Assembly (NCBI GenBank): GCA_963693025.1
Contig: OY843749.1
Coordinates: 1,736,001 to 1,800,000 of the forward strand
DNA: 64,000 bases
Reading direction: 5' to 3'
Origin: JAHRAW01 sp963693025
Lineage (GTDB): Bacteria; Pseudomonadota; Gammaproteobacteria; Arenicellales; Poriferihabitantaceae
Position 1 is the stretch's first letter, and each line of letters starts with the position of its first letter. Both the position numbers and the translations under genes were made by a program. The notes beneath the pieces were generated by a model. The model searched no databases and was not told the origin of the DNA. It saw nothing but the letters and a program-made list of their open reading frames with translations. This document shows, piece by piece, positions 42,329 to 51,346 of this stretch.

Positions 42329-43366
42329 TTAATCCCCGCGCAAAAACCCCCCAATAATCTCCACCGCTTCGGCAATGTCTTCATCGCCAACCTGTTTATG
42401 CGTCACCAGCCTGATGATGTGGGCGGCGGTGCGTTCGCCGAGTTGGAGGTTTTGGGTTTTGGCGTGTTGGCGTAGTGCGTCCGGGTCGTGGTTGGGGAGG
42501 GCGATGAAGACCATGTTGGTGTGGGCTTTTTTGTCGAGGACTTGTATGCCGTCGAGGCGCATCAATTGCTCGGCGAGGTGTTGTGCGCGGTCGTGGTCTT
42601 GTTGCAGGCGTTTTATGTTGTGGTCGAGCGCGTAGATTCCGGCGGCGGCGAGTACGCCGACTTGGCGCATGCCGCCGCCGGTCATTTTTCGCCAGCGGCG
42701 GGCGCGGTTGATGAGGTCGCGGTTGGCGCACAGCACCGACCCGACCGGCGCGCCGAGGCCCTTGGACAGGCAGATGGACACCGAGTCGAAGCGTTGCGTG
42801 ATTGCCGACACTTCCACGCCGAGCGCGACCGCGGCGTTGAAGGCGCGCGCGCCGTCGAGGTGAAAGCTGAGACCGTTCTGGCGCGCCAGGGATTCGGCGC
42901 GCGCCAGATAGTCGAGCGGGATGACCTTGCCGCCGGTGGTGTTTTCCAGCGCCAGCAGGCGCGTGCGGGCGAAGTGAAAATCGTCCGCCTTGATGGCCGC
43001 CGCGACTTTGTCGAGATTGAGGGTGCCGTCTTCCTCGCATTCCAGCGGCTGCGGCTGGATGCTGCCGAGCACAGCCGCGCCGCCGGCTTCAAAGCGGTAG
43101 GTGTGCGCGTTTTGCGCGACGATGTATTCGTCTCCCCGCTGGCAGTGGCTCAGCAACGCCACCAGATTGCTCTGCGTGCCGGAGGGAAAGAACAGCGCGG
43201 CTTCCTTGCCCGTCATTTCCGCCAGTCTGCGCTCCAGCAGTTTGACCGTTGGGTCCTCGTCATACACATCGTCGCCCACCACGGCGTCGGCCATCGCCCG
43301 GCGCATGTTGTCGCACGGGGTGGTGACGGTGTCGCTGCGCAGGTCGATGATGTTTGCGGTTGCCAT
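42329..43366 (-). CDS. ltaE: Low-specificity L-threonine aldolase
   Basis: The 345-residue protein has IIDLRSDTVTTPCDNMRRAM at the start, GDDVYDEDPTV, HLDGARAFNAAVALG and the PLP lysine in SICLSKGLGAPVGSVL. It cleaves L-threonine or allo-threonine to glycine and acetaldehyde in the cytoplasm. Start at 43366 matches the family N-terminus. It diverges from creatinase with about 97 bases between. Glycine from threonine and creatine breakdown may be linked, but that is an inference. Confidence 0.93.
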   Translation of the reverse strand: MATANIIDLRSDTVTTPCDNMRRAMADAVVGDDVYDEDPTVKLLERRLAEMTGKEAALFFPSGTQSNLVALLSHCQRGDEYIVAQNAHTYRFEAGGAAVLGSIQPQPLECEEDGTLNLDKVAAAIKADDFHFARTRLLALENTTGGKVIPLDYLARAESLARQNGLSFHLDGARAFNAAVALGVEVSAITQRFDSVSICLSKGLGAPVGSVLCANRDLINRARRWRKMTGGGMRQVGVLAAAGIYALDHNIKRLQQDHDRAQHLAEQLMRLDGIQVLDKKAHTNMVFIALPNHDPDALRQHAKTQNLQLGERTAAHIIRLVTHKQVGDEDIAEAVEIIGGFLRGD

Positions 43367-43463
43367 TTTCGTTTTCGGTGGTGTGCCGATTGTATCCGAG
43401 AGTGATTCGGGATATAAACCAACTCGCCCATTTTTTACATTGCCTCCGTGCCGGAATGCCGCC

Positions 43464-44687
43464 ATGACATTGCCCAGCCTGATTCAATTCCCCAACGGGG
43501 AGAAACCGAAACCGACCTTCTCCGACCGCGAGATGGAAAGCCGCCTCAAAAAACTGCGGCGCGAAATGGAGCGCCAGCGAGTTGATGTGGCGTTGTTCAC
43601 TTCGTATCACAACATCAACTACTACGCCGATTTTTTATACTGCTCGTTCGGGCGCGCGTATGGGTTGGTGGTGGATGCGAATTCGCAGACGTTAATCTCA
43701 GCCAACCTCGATGGCGGCCAGCCGTGGCGGCGCGCTTATGGCGAGAACTTGGTCTACACCGACTGGCAGCGCGACAACTATTTTCGCGCGGTGCAGAAGT
43801 TGATTGCGGACGGTCAAGTGGTGGGCGTTGAATGCGACCACTTGAGTGCGCAGAACATGGATAAACTCAAAGCGGCGTTGCCGAAAAGCCGCTGGGTGGA
43901 CATCGCTGCGGAGACGATGGCGTTGCGGATGACCAAGTCGGACGAGGAGATTCGCCACATTACCGAGATGACCCGCATCGCCGACCTCGGCGGCGCCGCC
44001 GGCGTTGAAGCGCTCGCGCCCGGCGTCGGCGAGCACGAAGTCGCGCTGCATTCCACCGCCGCCATGGTGCGCGAGATCGCCCGCACCTGGCCGCACGCCG
44101 AATTGATGGACACCTGGACTTGGTTTCAGTCGGGCATCAACACCGACGGCGCGCACAATCCGGTCACTTCGCGCCGCATCGAGCGCGGCGATATTCTCAG
44201 CCTGAATTGCTTTCCGATGGTGGCGGGCTACTACGTCGCGCTTGAGCGAACCCTGTTCTGCGACTCCGCCACCGACGCGCACTTGCGCCTGTGGGAAATC
44301 AACTGCCGGGTGCACGACGCCGGCAAGGAATTGATTGTGCCGGGCGCGCGCTGCTGCGACATTGCCCGCGAACTCAACCACATTTACCGCGAACACGACC
44401 TGCTCAAATACCGAACCTTCGGCTACGGTCATTCCTTCGGCGTGCTGTGCCACTACTATGGCCGCGAGGCGGGGCTGGAGTTGCGCGAGGACATTGAAAC
44501 CGTGTTGGCGCCCAACATGGTGGTGTCGATGGAGCCGATGATTGTCATCCCGCAGGGCTTGCCCGGCGCCGGCGGCTACCGCGAACACGATATTCTGGTG
44601 GTGACCGAAGACGGCAACCGCAACATCACCGGCTTCCCCTACGGTCCCGCGCACAATATCCTTTCCGAGCATGGCGCGCGCAGTTAA
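43464..44687 (+). CDS. Creatinase (creatine amidinohydrolase)
   Basis: The 407-residue pita-bread-fold protein is very close to Pseudomonas-type creatinase: WTWFQSGINTDGAHNPVT, FGYGHSFGVLCHYYGREAG, and VSMEPMIVIPQGLPGAGGY. It hydrolyses creatine to sarcosine and urea without a metal. The usual M24 metal ligands are replaced, as in creatinase. The start at 43464 gives the expected length. No sarcosine oxidase or urease is next to it; nhaB follows. It is possibly used for marine or host-derived creatine. Confidence 0.92.
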   Translation: MTLPSLIQFPNGEKPKPTFSDREMESRLKKLRREMERQRVDVALFTSYHNINYYADFLYCSFGRAYGLVVDANSQTLISANLDGGQPWRRAYGENLVYTDWQRDNYFRAVQKLIADGQVVGVECDHLSAQNMDKLKAALPKSRWVDIAAETMALRMTKSDEEIRHITEMTRIADLGGAAGVEALAPGVGEHEVALHSTAAMVREIARTWPHAELMDTWTWFQSGINTDGAHNPVTSRRIERGDILSLNCFPMVAGYYVALERTLFCDSATDAHLRLWEINCRVHDAGKELIVPGARCCDIARELNHIYREHDLLKYRTFGYGHSFGVLCHYYGREAGLELREDIETVLAPNMVVSMEPMIVIPQGLPGAGGYREHDILVVTEDGNRNITGFPYGPAHNILSEHGARS

Positions 44688-44740
44688 GATACTATGCATC
44701 TTCGCTAACACTTCCCACGGGTTCGCCCTTTGACACGCTT

Positions 44741-46252
44741 ATGGAATCATCGCCCTCATCACCGGCATCGCCGCTGAGCATCGCCTACGACCGCTTTCTG
44801 GGAAACAGCCCGGACTGGTATAAGAAAACCATCATCGCTTTTTTGGTGCTCAATCCGGTGCTGTTGATCGCCGCCGGTCCGTTCATCACCGGCTGGGTCA
44901 TCATCGGCGAGTTCATCTTCGCCCTGGCGATGGCGCTCAAATGCTATCCGCTGCAATCGGGCGGCCTCATCGCGCTTGAAGTCGTGCTGCTGAAAATCAC
45001 CAGCCCGTCGGCGGTCTTCCTCGAAGTTCGATCCAACCTGGAAGTGATTCTGCTGCTGGTGTTCATGGTCGCCGGCATCTATTTTATGAAACCGCTGTTG
45101 ATGTTCATCTTCAGCAAGGTGTTCGTCAAGATTCGCTCGAAGCCGGTGCTTTCGCTGCTGTTCTGTTTTCTGTCGGCAGTCCTGTCCGCCTTCCTCGACG
45201 CGCTCACCGTGACCGCCGTGTTGATCAGCGTGGCGGTCGGTTTCTACGGCGTCTATCACCGCATCCTGTCGGACGACACCGACTACGATCAATCCGGCAT
45301 GCTCGACCGCGAAGAGTTGGGCGGCGAATCGCTGGCGCAGTTCCGCATGTTTCTGCGCAGCCTCGTCATGCACGGCGCGGTCGGCACCGCGTTGGGCGGC
45401 GTGTGCACCCTGGTGGGCGAGCCGCAAAACCTGTTGATTGCCGCCAAGATGGACTGGGAGTTCATGGAGTTCTTCTGGAAAATGGCGCCCATCACCCTGC
45501 CGACGCTGGTGTGCGGGCTATGCGCCTGCTACCTGCTGGAAAAAGTAAAATGGTTCGGTTTCGGCGTCACGCTGCCCGACGACGTTCGCGTCATCCTCGA
45601 GGAGTATTCACGCGAGCAAGACGAGACGCGCACCGGTGCCGAGATGTACGACATCAAAGCGCAGGCGGTGGCGGGCATTTTCCTCATCATTGCGCTGGCG
45701 TTTCACCTCGCGCCGGTGGGTTTAATCGGCCTGTCAATCATCGTGCTGCAAACCGCGCTCACCGGCATCACCGATGAGCGCCAGGTCGGTCACGCGTTTG
45801 AAGAAGCATTGCCTTTCACCGCCCTGCTCGTGGTGTTTTTCGTCATCGTCGCGATGATTCACGACGCGCACCTGTTCAGCCCAATCATCGACGGCGCCCT
45901 CGCCATGTCCGAGCAATCCCAACCGGCGATTTTCTTTATCGCCAACGGCGTGCTGTCGATGATCAGCGACAACGTTTTCGTCGCCACGGTCTATATCAAC
46001 GAAGTCGTGGAAGCCTACGACGCCGGCCTGATTTCACGCCAACACCTCGACAACCTCGCCATCGCCATCAACACCGGCACCAACCTCCCCAGCGTAGCCA
46101 CCCCCAACGGCCAAGCCGCCTTCCTCTTCCTACTAACCTCCTCCCTCGCCCCCCTAATCCGCCTATCCTACGGCCGCATGGTGTGGATGGCGCTGCCGTA
46201 TACCGTGGTGTTGGGTAGCGTTGGGTTGATATGCGTTATTGTGTTTTTGTAA
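44741..46252 (+). CDS. nhaB: Na+/H+ antiporter NhaB
   Basis: The 503-residue membrane protein has about twelve spans and NhaB landmarks: GNSPDWYKKTIIAFLVLNP, FLDALTVTAVLISVAVGFY, and GGVCTLVGEPQNLLIAAKM. NhaB exports sodium in exchange for protons at neutral to alkaline pH. Length matches the family. The charged loop around residues 275-310 is normal. Start follows a purine-poor leader, so the ribosome site is weak, but the N-terminus fits. Confidence 0.96.
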   Translation: MESSPSSPASPLSIAYDRFLGNSPDWYKKTIIAFLVLNPVLLIAAGPFITGWVIIGEFIFALAMALKCYPLQSGGLIALEVVLLKITSPSAVFLEVRSNLEVILLLVFMVAGIYFMKPLLMFIFSKVFVKIRSKPVLSLLFCFLSAVLSAFLDALTVTAVLISVAVGFYGVYHRILSDDTDYDQSGMLDREELGGESLAQFRMFLRSLVMHGAVGTALGGVCTLVGEPQNLLIAAKMDWEFMEFFWKMAPITLPTLVCGLCACYLLEKVKWFGFGVTLPDDVRVILEEYSREQDETRTGAEMYDIKAQAVAGIFLIIALAFHLAPVGLIGLSIIVLQTALTGITDERQVGHAFEEALPFTALLVVFFVIVAMIHDAHLFSPIIDGALAMSEQSQPAIFFIANGVLSMISDNVFVATVYINEVVEAYDAGLISRQHLDNLAIAINTGTNLPSVATPNGQAAFLFLLTSSLAPLIRLSYGRMVWMALPYTVVLGSVGLICVIVFL

Positions 46253-46372
46253 CAAACTGCCGGAAAACTACCCGTCTGGGCTAGCGACGCTGGTGGTTGG
46301 CCATACGTTCGCTAATTCTGCTAGACTGCAGTTTCGTCAAGATTTCCACACGATTCTGCCGTTTTGCCAGTT

Positions 46373-46759
46373 ATGAAAAAATGGTTATTACTTGCTCTGT
46401 TATTCAGCCTAAACGCGCAGGCTGAAACTTTTTTCTGCGCCGCCGAAGCCGGTACTTATGTCGAGAGTACAGGGCAGAGTAGTATTGAATCCGGTGTTTA
46501 CGATGACATTGCTGCCCTAAAACTTTTGATTAGTAATGAAAGTGGCGGCTGGCAAGTAAAACAGCTGGGTGAAAACCACGCTATGTTTACATGTGAAACC
46601 AAGTATTTGTGTACAGGACCACCAAGCGAACAACCCTTGTTCGGTGGTTTCTTTTCTCGGACACAAAATGGAATGTTTACTATCGTATTCTTCGAATCAT
46701 CTAATAATATCAAGACAACAAGGACCGTGACCGCAAAAGGTCGATGTTCAAAACTGTAG
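46373..46759 (+). CDS. Small secreted protein of unknown function
   Basis: The 128-residue protein has a clear signal peptide (MKKWLLLALLFSLNAQA) and a short cysteine-containing mature domain with FFCAAEAGTYVES, MFTCETKYLCTG and GRCSKL. Four cysteines could form two disulfides. It has lower GC than its neighbours. It lies just before a small zinc-ribbon gene on the same strand. No named family is recognised. Confidence 0.65.
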   Translation: MKKWLLLALLFSLNAQAETFFCAAEAGTYVESTGQSSIESGVYDDIAALKLLISNESGGWQVKQLGENHAMFTCETKYLCTGPPSEQPLFGGFFSRTQNGMFTIVFFESSNNIKTTRTVTAKGRCSKL

Positions 46760-46786
46760 TTAGCAAAATTTTTCATCAGTCCCATT

Positions 46787-47026
46787 ATGAAAATCACAGG
46801 TTTCTCTGTCTTTAACCCAAGTGAAGACGAAATTCCCGCCGACCCTTACGGCAATAACGTGGCGTTCAAATGCTACGGGTGCGATCACCCTGTGCTGGCT
46901 ATTGCGCGGAAGAATCAGCGAGGGTATGACGAGAAACATCCGACTACCTGCAAGAAATGTGGAAAGAAGTATTTTATGGATATAGAAAAGCACAACGAAA
47001 AACTGTTTATTCGTCCGTTACCATAG
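46787..47026 (+). CDS. Small zinc-ribbon protein, paralog of the 47171 gene
   Basis: The 79-residue protein has two CxxC pairs, Cys29/Cys32 and Cys55/Cys58, around CDHPVLAIARKNQRG, with PTTCKKCGKKYF. The same pattern is found in the downstream facing gene: AFxCxxCxHPVLAxAR, then PTTCxxCG. The protein is otherwise small and charged, and may be a DNA- or protein-binding zinc module. It sits on the plus strand, tail to tail with its paralog, in a low-GC patch. Confidence 0.65.
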   Translation: MKITGFSVFNPSEDEIPADPYGNNVAFKCYGCDHPVLAIARKNQRGYDEKHPTTCKKCGKKYFMDIEKHNEKLFIRPLP

Positions 47027-47170
47027 CCTCACAAAAACAAAATCACGCACACCAGCCCCACCGTGCCCAGCACCAATAATTTGCCTGTTTACATTTTTTC
47101 GGAGAAATCCTGTGTCCCAAGCAATAGAAAGACGGCATCGACTTGATATGCATCATCGCGTTTTTGTAGG

Positions 47171-47665
47171 CTAGTCGATTATTCCTCTGCGCTTCAGCTC
47201 GGCTTGCATCTCCGCAAATCCCCGCCGGGATACTTCCGCGGAATGGATATAGAGTTTTTTCCTCCGCACATCCAAACACCACTCCGTTCCGCATCCCACG
47301 CATGTCGTCGGTGTGTCATCGTCAGAGCCGGGCTGGCCTTCGCGTGCGACCGCCAGCACGGGATGCCCGCAGACATCGCAACAAAACGCCAAATAATCGC
47401 CAATAGCGTGCGCGCGCTTTTCTTTGTATCCGTCCGAATCAAGAATCAAGTAGTCGGGGTCGGACATTTCCATCCACTCATAAATGGCGGGGTCCCTCTC
47501 ATCGGTCTCCTCAGGCACCTCAGGCACCTCAATCACACAAAGCATCTCAGGCGCACGGTCGGAAGCCGCATCATGTTGCGCGTTGGTGGCGTGCGAATCA
47601 ACATCGGGCCGGCGGATTGCGTCATACACCGCCTGCTTGATCCACGCGTATAAACCCATTCTCAC
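47171..47665 (-). CDS. Zinc-ribbon protein with N-terminal acidic region
   Basis: The 164-residue protein has an N-terminal amphipathic helix (MGLYAWIKQAVYDAIRR), an acidic linker (EVPEVPEETDERD), and a C-terminal zinc ribbon with Cys96/Cys99 and Cys122/Cys125 around GHPVLAVAREGQPG and PTTCVGCGTEW. The GTG start at 47665 overlaps the SDR stop as GTGA. An ATG six bases on is an alternative. The ribbon is shared with the 46787 gene. No named family was recognised. Confidence 0.7.
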   Translation of the reverse strand: MRMGLYAWIKQAVYDAIRRPDVDSHATNAQHDAASDRAPEMLCVIEVPEVPEETDERDPAIYEWMEMSDPDYLILDSDGYKEKRAHAIGDYLAFCCDVCGHPVLAVAREGQPGSDDDTPTTCVGCGTEWCLDVRRKKLYIHSAEVSRRGFAEMQAELKRRGIID

Positions 47666-48405
47666 GGCACCACCGTCCTCCCCCCATCGACATTAATCAT
47701 CTGCCCGGTAACAAACCCCGCGTCAGTCAGCAGGAATTTCACCGCGCGGGCGATGTCGTCGGCGTTGCCGGTGGTTTTTAGGGGGGTGCGGGAGACTAGG
47801 CGTTGGTGGGAGAGTTCGTCGGTGTCGTGTTCGGGCCAGAGGATGGCGCCGGGGGCGACGGCGTTGACGCGGATTTCGGGGCTGAGTTCGACCGCCAGCG
47901 ACTGGGTCAGCGACCATAGCCCGGCTTTGGAGGCGCAGTAGATGGCGTGTTCGGCGAGCGGGCGGTGGACGTAAATGTCGGTGATGTTGACGATGGCGCC
48001 GCGGGTTTTTTTGAGGTAGGGCGCCGCCGCTTGACTGAGAAAAAACGGCGCCTTCAGGTTGGTTTCCATAATCAGCTGCCACTGGTCTTCGTTGCCCGAG
48101 CGCAGCGGCGTCGGGAAAAAGACCGAGGCGTTGTTAATCAGCGCATCCAGCCGCCCGAGTTCGCCGGCGCACTGGCGCACCAGGTTTTTCACCTTGGCGA
48201 TTTCGGTGAGGTCGCCGCGAATCAGCATCACCGAGTCGGGGCGCTTCTCGCACAACTCGGCGCGCAACGCTTCCGCCTCATCGGCGCTGCGGCGGTAGTG
48301 AATCACCAGGTTCATCCCGCAACCGTGCAGCATGCGCGCGGCGCTCGCGCCGATTCGCCGGGAACCGCCGGTGATAAGCGCGACTTTGTCCTGCAAACTC
48401 GTCAT
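47662..48405 (-). CDS. Pteridine reductase-like SDR
   Basis: The 247-residue protein has GGSRRIGASAARML at residues 13-26, where Arg-Arg replaces the usual GGIG turn, a hallmark of PTR1/FolM pteridine reductases. Other features are the NNAS motif and the YCASK pair. The C-terminus ends in VDGGRTVVP. These enzymes reduce dihydropterins or dihydrofolate with NADPH. It overlaps the zinc-ribbon gene, which follows on the same strand. Confidence 0.85.
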   Translation of the reverse strand: MTSLQDKVALITGGSRRIGASAARMLHGCGMNLVIHYRRSADEAEALRAELCEKRPDSVMLIRGDLTEIAKVKNLVRQCAGELGRLDALINNASVFFPTPLRSGNEDQWQLIMETNLKAPFFLSQAAAPYLKKTRGAIVNITDIYVHRPLAEHAIYCASKAGLWSLTQSLAVELSPEIRVNAVAPGAILWPEHDTDELSHQRLVSRTPLKTTGNADDIARAVKFLLTDAGFVTGQMINVDGGRTVVP

Positions 48406-48508
48406 AATCCGCTTGTTTTATCGAGCGCCGATGCGCGATGGGCATGATGTCGAACGGCTTCCATTCTAACACCGCTTTCACCACTTTTTCGCCGCCCGTC
48501 TTGCGGCC

Positions 48509-49660
48509 ATGCTGACCGAGCCCACCGCCGAGGGCAAACTTCATTCCGCCCGGCTGAGCGCGCGCATCCGCCGCCAAATCGCGCGTGCCGGCGGCTGGGT
48601 CGGCTTCGACCAATTCATGCAGCAAGCGTTGTATGCGCCGGGGCTGGGTTATTACAGCGCGGGCGCGACCAAGTTCGGTGCCGCCGGAGATTTTATCACC
48701 GCGCCGCTGATGGGGGACTTGACCGCGCGTTGTCTGGCGAAGCAGTGCGCCGAAGTGCTGTCGGAAATCGGGGGCGGCGACGTGATTGAGTTCGGCGCCG
48801 GCACGGGCCAACTCGCCGCCGACATGCTGTTGGCGATGGACGCGCAGGGACCGTTGCCCGAGCATTATTTCATCGTGGAGACCAGCGCCGACCTCCGGGC
48901 GCGCCAGCGCGAAACCATCGCCGCTCGATGCGGTGAACTGAGCCGCCACGGCGGGCGATTGTGCGAGCGCGTCCGCTGGCTGGAGCAACTGCCGCCGGAC
49001 GGTTTCACCGGCGTGGCGCTCGCCAACGAAGCGCTCGATGCGATGCCGGCGATTCGCTTTGAGACGGACGCGCACGGGCGGGCGCTCATCCTCGGCGTGG
49101 CGGCGGGCGATGACGGCTTTCACTGGTCGCCGTCCGCCGAAGCGCTCCCCGACCCGTTGCAAAACCGGCTTGCGGACCTCGCGCTGGAAGCCGGTTATCG
49201 CGGTGAAATGGGGCTGCACGCCGAGGCGTGGGTTCGCTCGGTCGGCGAAAAAATTCATTGCGGCGTGATGTTGTTGCTCGACTACGGCTTCCCGCGCCGC
49301 GAGTTTTATCACGCGCAACGCCGGCAAGGCACGCTGATGTGCCATTATCGGCATGTGGCGCACGATGACCCGTTTTTCTATCCCGGCTTGCAGGACATCT
49401 CGGTTCATGTCGATTTCACGGCGCTGGAACACGCGGCGCGCGAGGTCGCGCTGGCGCTCGCCGGCTTCACCTCGCAGGGCGCGTTTCTGCTGTCGCTCGG
49501 CGTGCTGGATATGCCGGCGGCAAGCACGCGCGGCGGCGAAATCAACACGCTGACCATGCCCCACGAAATGGGCGAGTTGTTCAAGGTCATCGCGTTTAGC
49601 CGAAACTACGACCGCCCCCTCAGCGGGTTCGCGCTCAAAGACCGCCGCGGCGCATTGTGA
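48509..49660 (+). CDS. MidA-type SAM-dependent methyltransferase
   Basis: The 383-residue protein has MQQALYAPGLGYYSAG, GDFITAPLMGDLTARCLA and the SAM-binding DVIEFGAGTGQLAADML. It belongs to PF02636 (MidA/NDUFAF7), whose mitochondrial members methylate an arginine of complex I. The bacterial role is less clear. Its stop overlaps the uppP start as TGATGA. The gene diverges from the pteridine reductase-like SDR, about 100 bases away. Confidence 0.9.
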   Translation: MLTEPTAEGKLHSARLSARIRRQIARAGGWVGFDQFMQQALYAPGLGYYSAGATKFGAAGDFITAPLMGDLTARCLAKQCAEVLSEIGGGDVIEFGAGTGQLAADMLLAMDAQGPLPEHYFIVETSADLRARQRETIAARCGELSRHGGRLCERVRWLEQLPPDGFTGVALANEALDAMPAIRFETDAHGRALILGVAAGDDGFHWSPSAEALPDPLQNRLADLALEAGYRGEMGLHAEAWVRSVGEKIHCGVMLLLDYGFPRREFYHAQRRQGTLMCHYRHVAHDDPFFYPGLQDISVHVDFTALEHAAREVALALAGFTSQGAFLLSLGVLDMPAASTRGGEINTLTMPHEMGELFKVIAFSRNYDRPLSGFALKDRRGAL

Positions 49661-50460
49661 TGAACGACTACTCCCAAGCATTCTGGCTGGCGCTCCTTCA
49701 AGGGCTGACCGAATTCCTGCCGATTTCCAGTTCGGGTCACCTGGCGTTGCTGCCCAAACTGGTCGGCTGGCCCGACCAGGGGCTGGCGTTTGATGTCGCC
49801 GTGCATGTCGGCACATTGCTGGCGGTGCTAATCTACTTCCGCCGCGATGTCTGCCAACTCCTGAGCGCCTGGGCGCGCTCGCTCACGGGCGGGGCGGTCA
49901 CGGCGCACAGCAAACTGGCGTGGTCGATTGTGTTCGCCACCGTCATGGTCGGGCTCGCCGGGGCGTTGCTCGACGACTGGATTGAGCGCGTATTGCGCGC
50001 GCCGCTGCCGGTGGCGGTCGCCACGCTGGTGTTCGGCGTCGTGCTGGGGCTCGCCGACTGGCTGGGCCCGAAGCGGCGAAGCGTGGAGCAAGTCGGCTGG
50101 AAGGATGTCCTCATCATCGGCTGCGCGCAAGTGCTGGCGCTGATTCCGGGCACCTCGCGCTCGGGGGTGACGCTCTCCGCCGGGCTGCTGGTCGGCTTGA
50201 ACCGCGAAGCCGCCGCGCGCTTCTCATTCCTGCTGGCGATACCGGTGATTGCGCTCGCCGGCGGCTGGCAAGCCCGCAACCTGCTCGCGCAATCCGCGCC
50301 GGTGCATTGGGATATTTTGCTCTTCGCCACCGGCGTCTCGGCGGCGGTCGCGCTGCTTTGCATACACGGGTTTTTGATTTTTCTGCAACGCCACAGCCTG
50401 CTGCCGTTCGTGGTTTACCGCATTGTGCTCGGTGGGATTTTGCTGTGGGTCTTCGTGTAA
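49660..50460 (+). CDS. uppP: Undecaprenyl-diphosphatase
   Basis: The 266-residue membrane protein has the catalytic segments LTEFLPISSSGHLAL near the N-terminus and LIPGTSRSGVTLSAG near the middle. It dephosphorylates undecaprenyl diphosphate to recycle the lipid carrier for peptidoglycan. Around eight spans are predicted. The ATG at 49660 overlaps the midA TGA, so the two are co-translated. Confidence 0.96.
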   Translation: MNDYSQAFWLALLQGLTEFLPISSSGHLALLPKLVGWPDQGLAFDVAVHVGTLLAVLIYFRRDVCQLLSAWARSLTGGAVTAHSKLAWSIVFATVMVGLAGALLDDWIERVLRAPLPVAVATLVFGVVLGLADWLGPKRRSVEQVGWKDVLIIGCAQVLALIPGTSRSGVTLSAGLLVGLNREAAARFSFLLAIPVIALAGGWQARNLLAQSAPVHWDILLFATGVSAAVALLCIHGFLIFLQRHSLLPFVVYRIVLGGILLWVFV

Positions 50461-50499
50461 AATCTTCCCCTTTCCTGCGGCGACCAATGGCGGGCGACA

Positions 50500-51345
50500 A
50501 TGAAAAAAACCGGCGCTGAATTTCGGCGATGGCCCAACAAGGCGGTGACCTTGCTCGGCATGTCCGGCGTGGGCAAGACGACGCTCGCGCACATCCTGCC
50601 GCGCGACAAATGGTTTCACTACTCGGGCGACTACCGCATCGGCACGCGCTACCTGAACGAGCCGATTCGGGACTTCATCAAGAGCAAGGCGATGGAGCAG
50701 GATTTTCTGCGCGACCTGTTCCAGCGCGACCTGATTTACATTCGCAACAACATCTCCATCAACAACCTGAGAATCATCTCGCATTTTCTGGGGAAGATTG
50801 GCAACCCCGCGCTGGGCGGTTTGAGCGTGGACGAATTCAAACGCCGGCAGCGGCTGTTTCGCGCCGCCGAGGTGAGCGCGATGCGCGATGTGGATGACTT
50901 CATCGGCAAGGCGCGCGCCATCTACGGCTATCCGAATTTTCTCAACGACGCCGGCGGTAGCATCTGCGAGTTGAGCGCGCGCGAATGCTGGAATCTGTTG
51001 TCGCGCAAAACCCTGGTGCTGTACTTGAAAGCCAGCGAAGACATGGAGCAGACGCTGATAGCGCGCGCGCGCGAGCACCCCAAGCCGCTGTATTACGAAG
51101 AGGATTTTCTGCGCCGCCATCTGGATGAATTCCTGGCGCGCAACCGTCTCGAATCCGCCGCCGACATTATCCCGGATGAATTCGCTCAATGGGTGTTCCC
51201 CAAACTCATCGCGCACCGCAAGCCGCAATATCAACATCTCGCCGAGCGCTACGGACACGCCATCGACGCCAAACTGATTTTCGAGTTGCGCGACGAAGCC
51301 GATTTCATCGAGTTGGTGTGCGCCGCCGCCAACGGCGCCGCCTGA
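50500..51345 (+). CDS. P-loop NTPase of unknown role upstream of metA
   Basis: The 281-residue protein has a Walker A motif GMSGVGKTT at residues 20-28 and a helical insert with many Arg and Asp residues (FLRDLFQRDLIYIRNN). The C-terminal part has the PKPLYYEEDFLRRHLDEFL segment. It resembles small kinase-like proteins of the shikimate/gluconate kinase fold, but no family name is certain. MetA follows after one base, so the pair is a two-gene unit and suggests a role linked to methionine metabolism. Confidence 0.75.
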   Translation: MKKTGAEFRRWPNKAVTLLGMSGVGKTTLAHILPRDKWFHYSGDYRIGTRYLNEPIRDFIKSKAMEQDFLRDLFQRDLIYIRNNISINNLRIISHFLGKIGNPALGGLSVDEFKRRQRLFRAAEVSAMRDVDDFIGKARAIYGYPNFLNDAGGSICELSARECWNLLSRKTLVLYLKASEDMEQTLIARAREHPKPLYYEEDFLRRHLDEFLARNRLESAADIIPDEFAQWVFPKLIAHRKPQYQHLAERYGHAIDAKLIFELRDEADFIELVCAAANGAA

Positions 51346-51346
51346 C

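Noticed and set aside
48278..49816. Minus-strand frame of 512 codons opposite midA
   Set aside because: Composition is shadow-like and midA on the other strand has a SAM-binding motif and family start.
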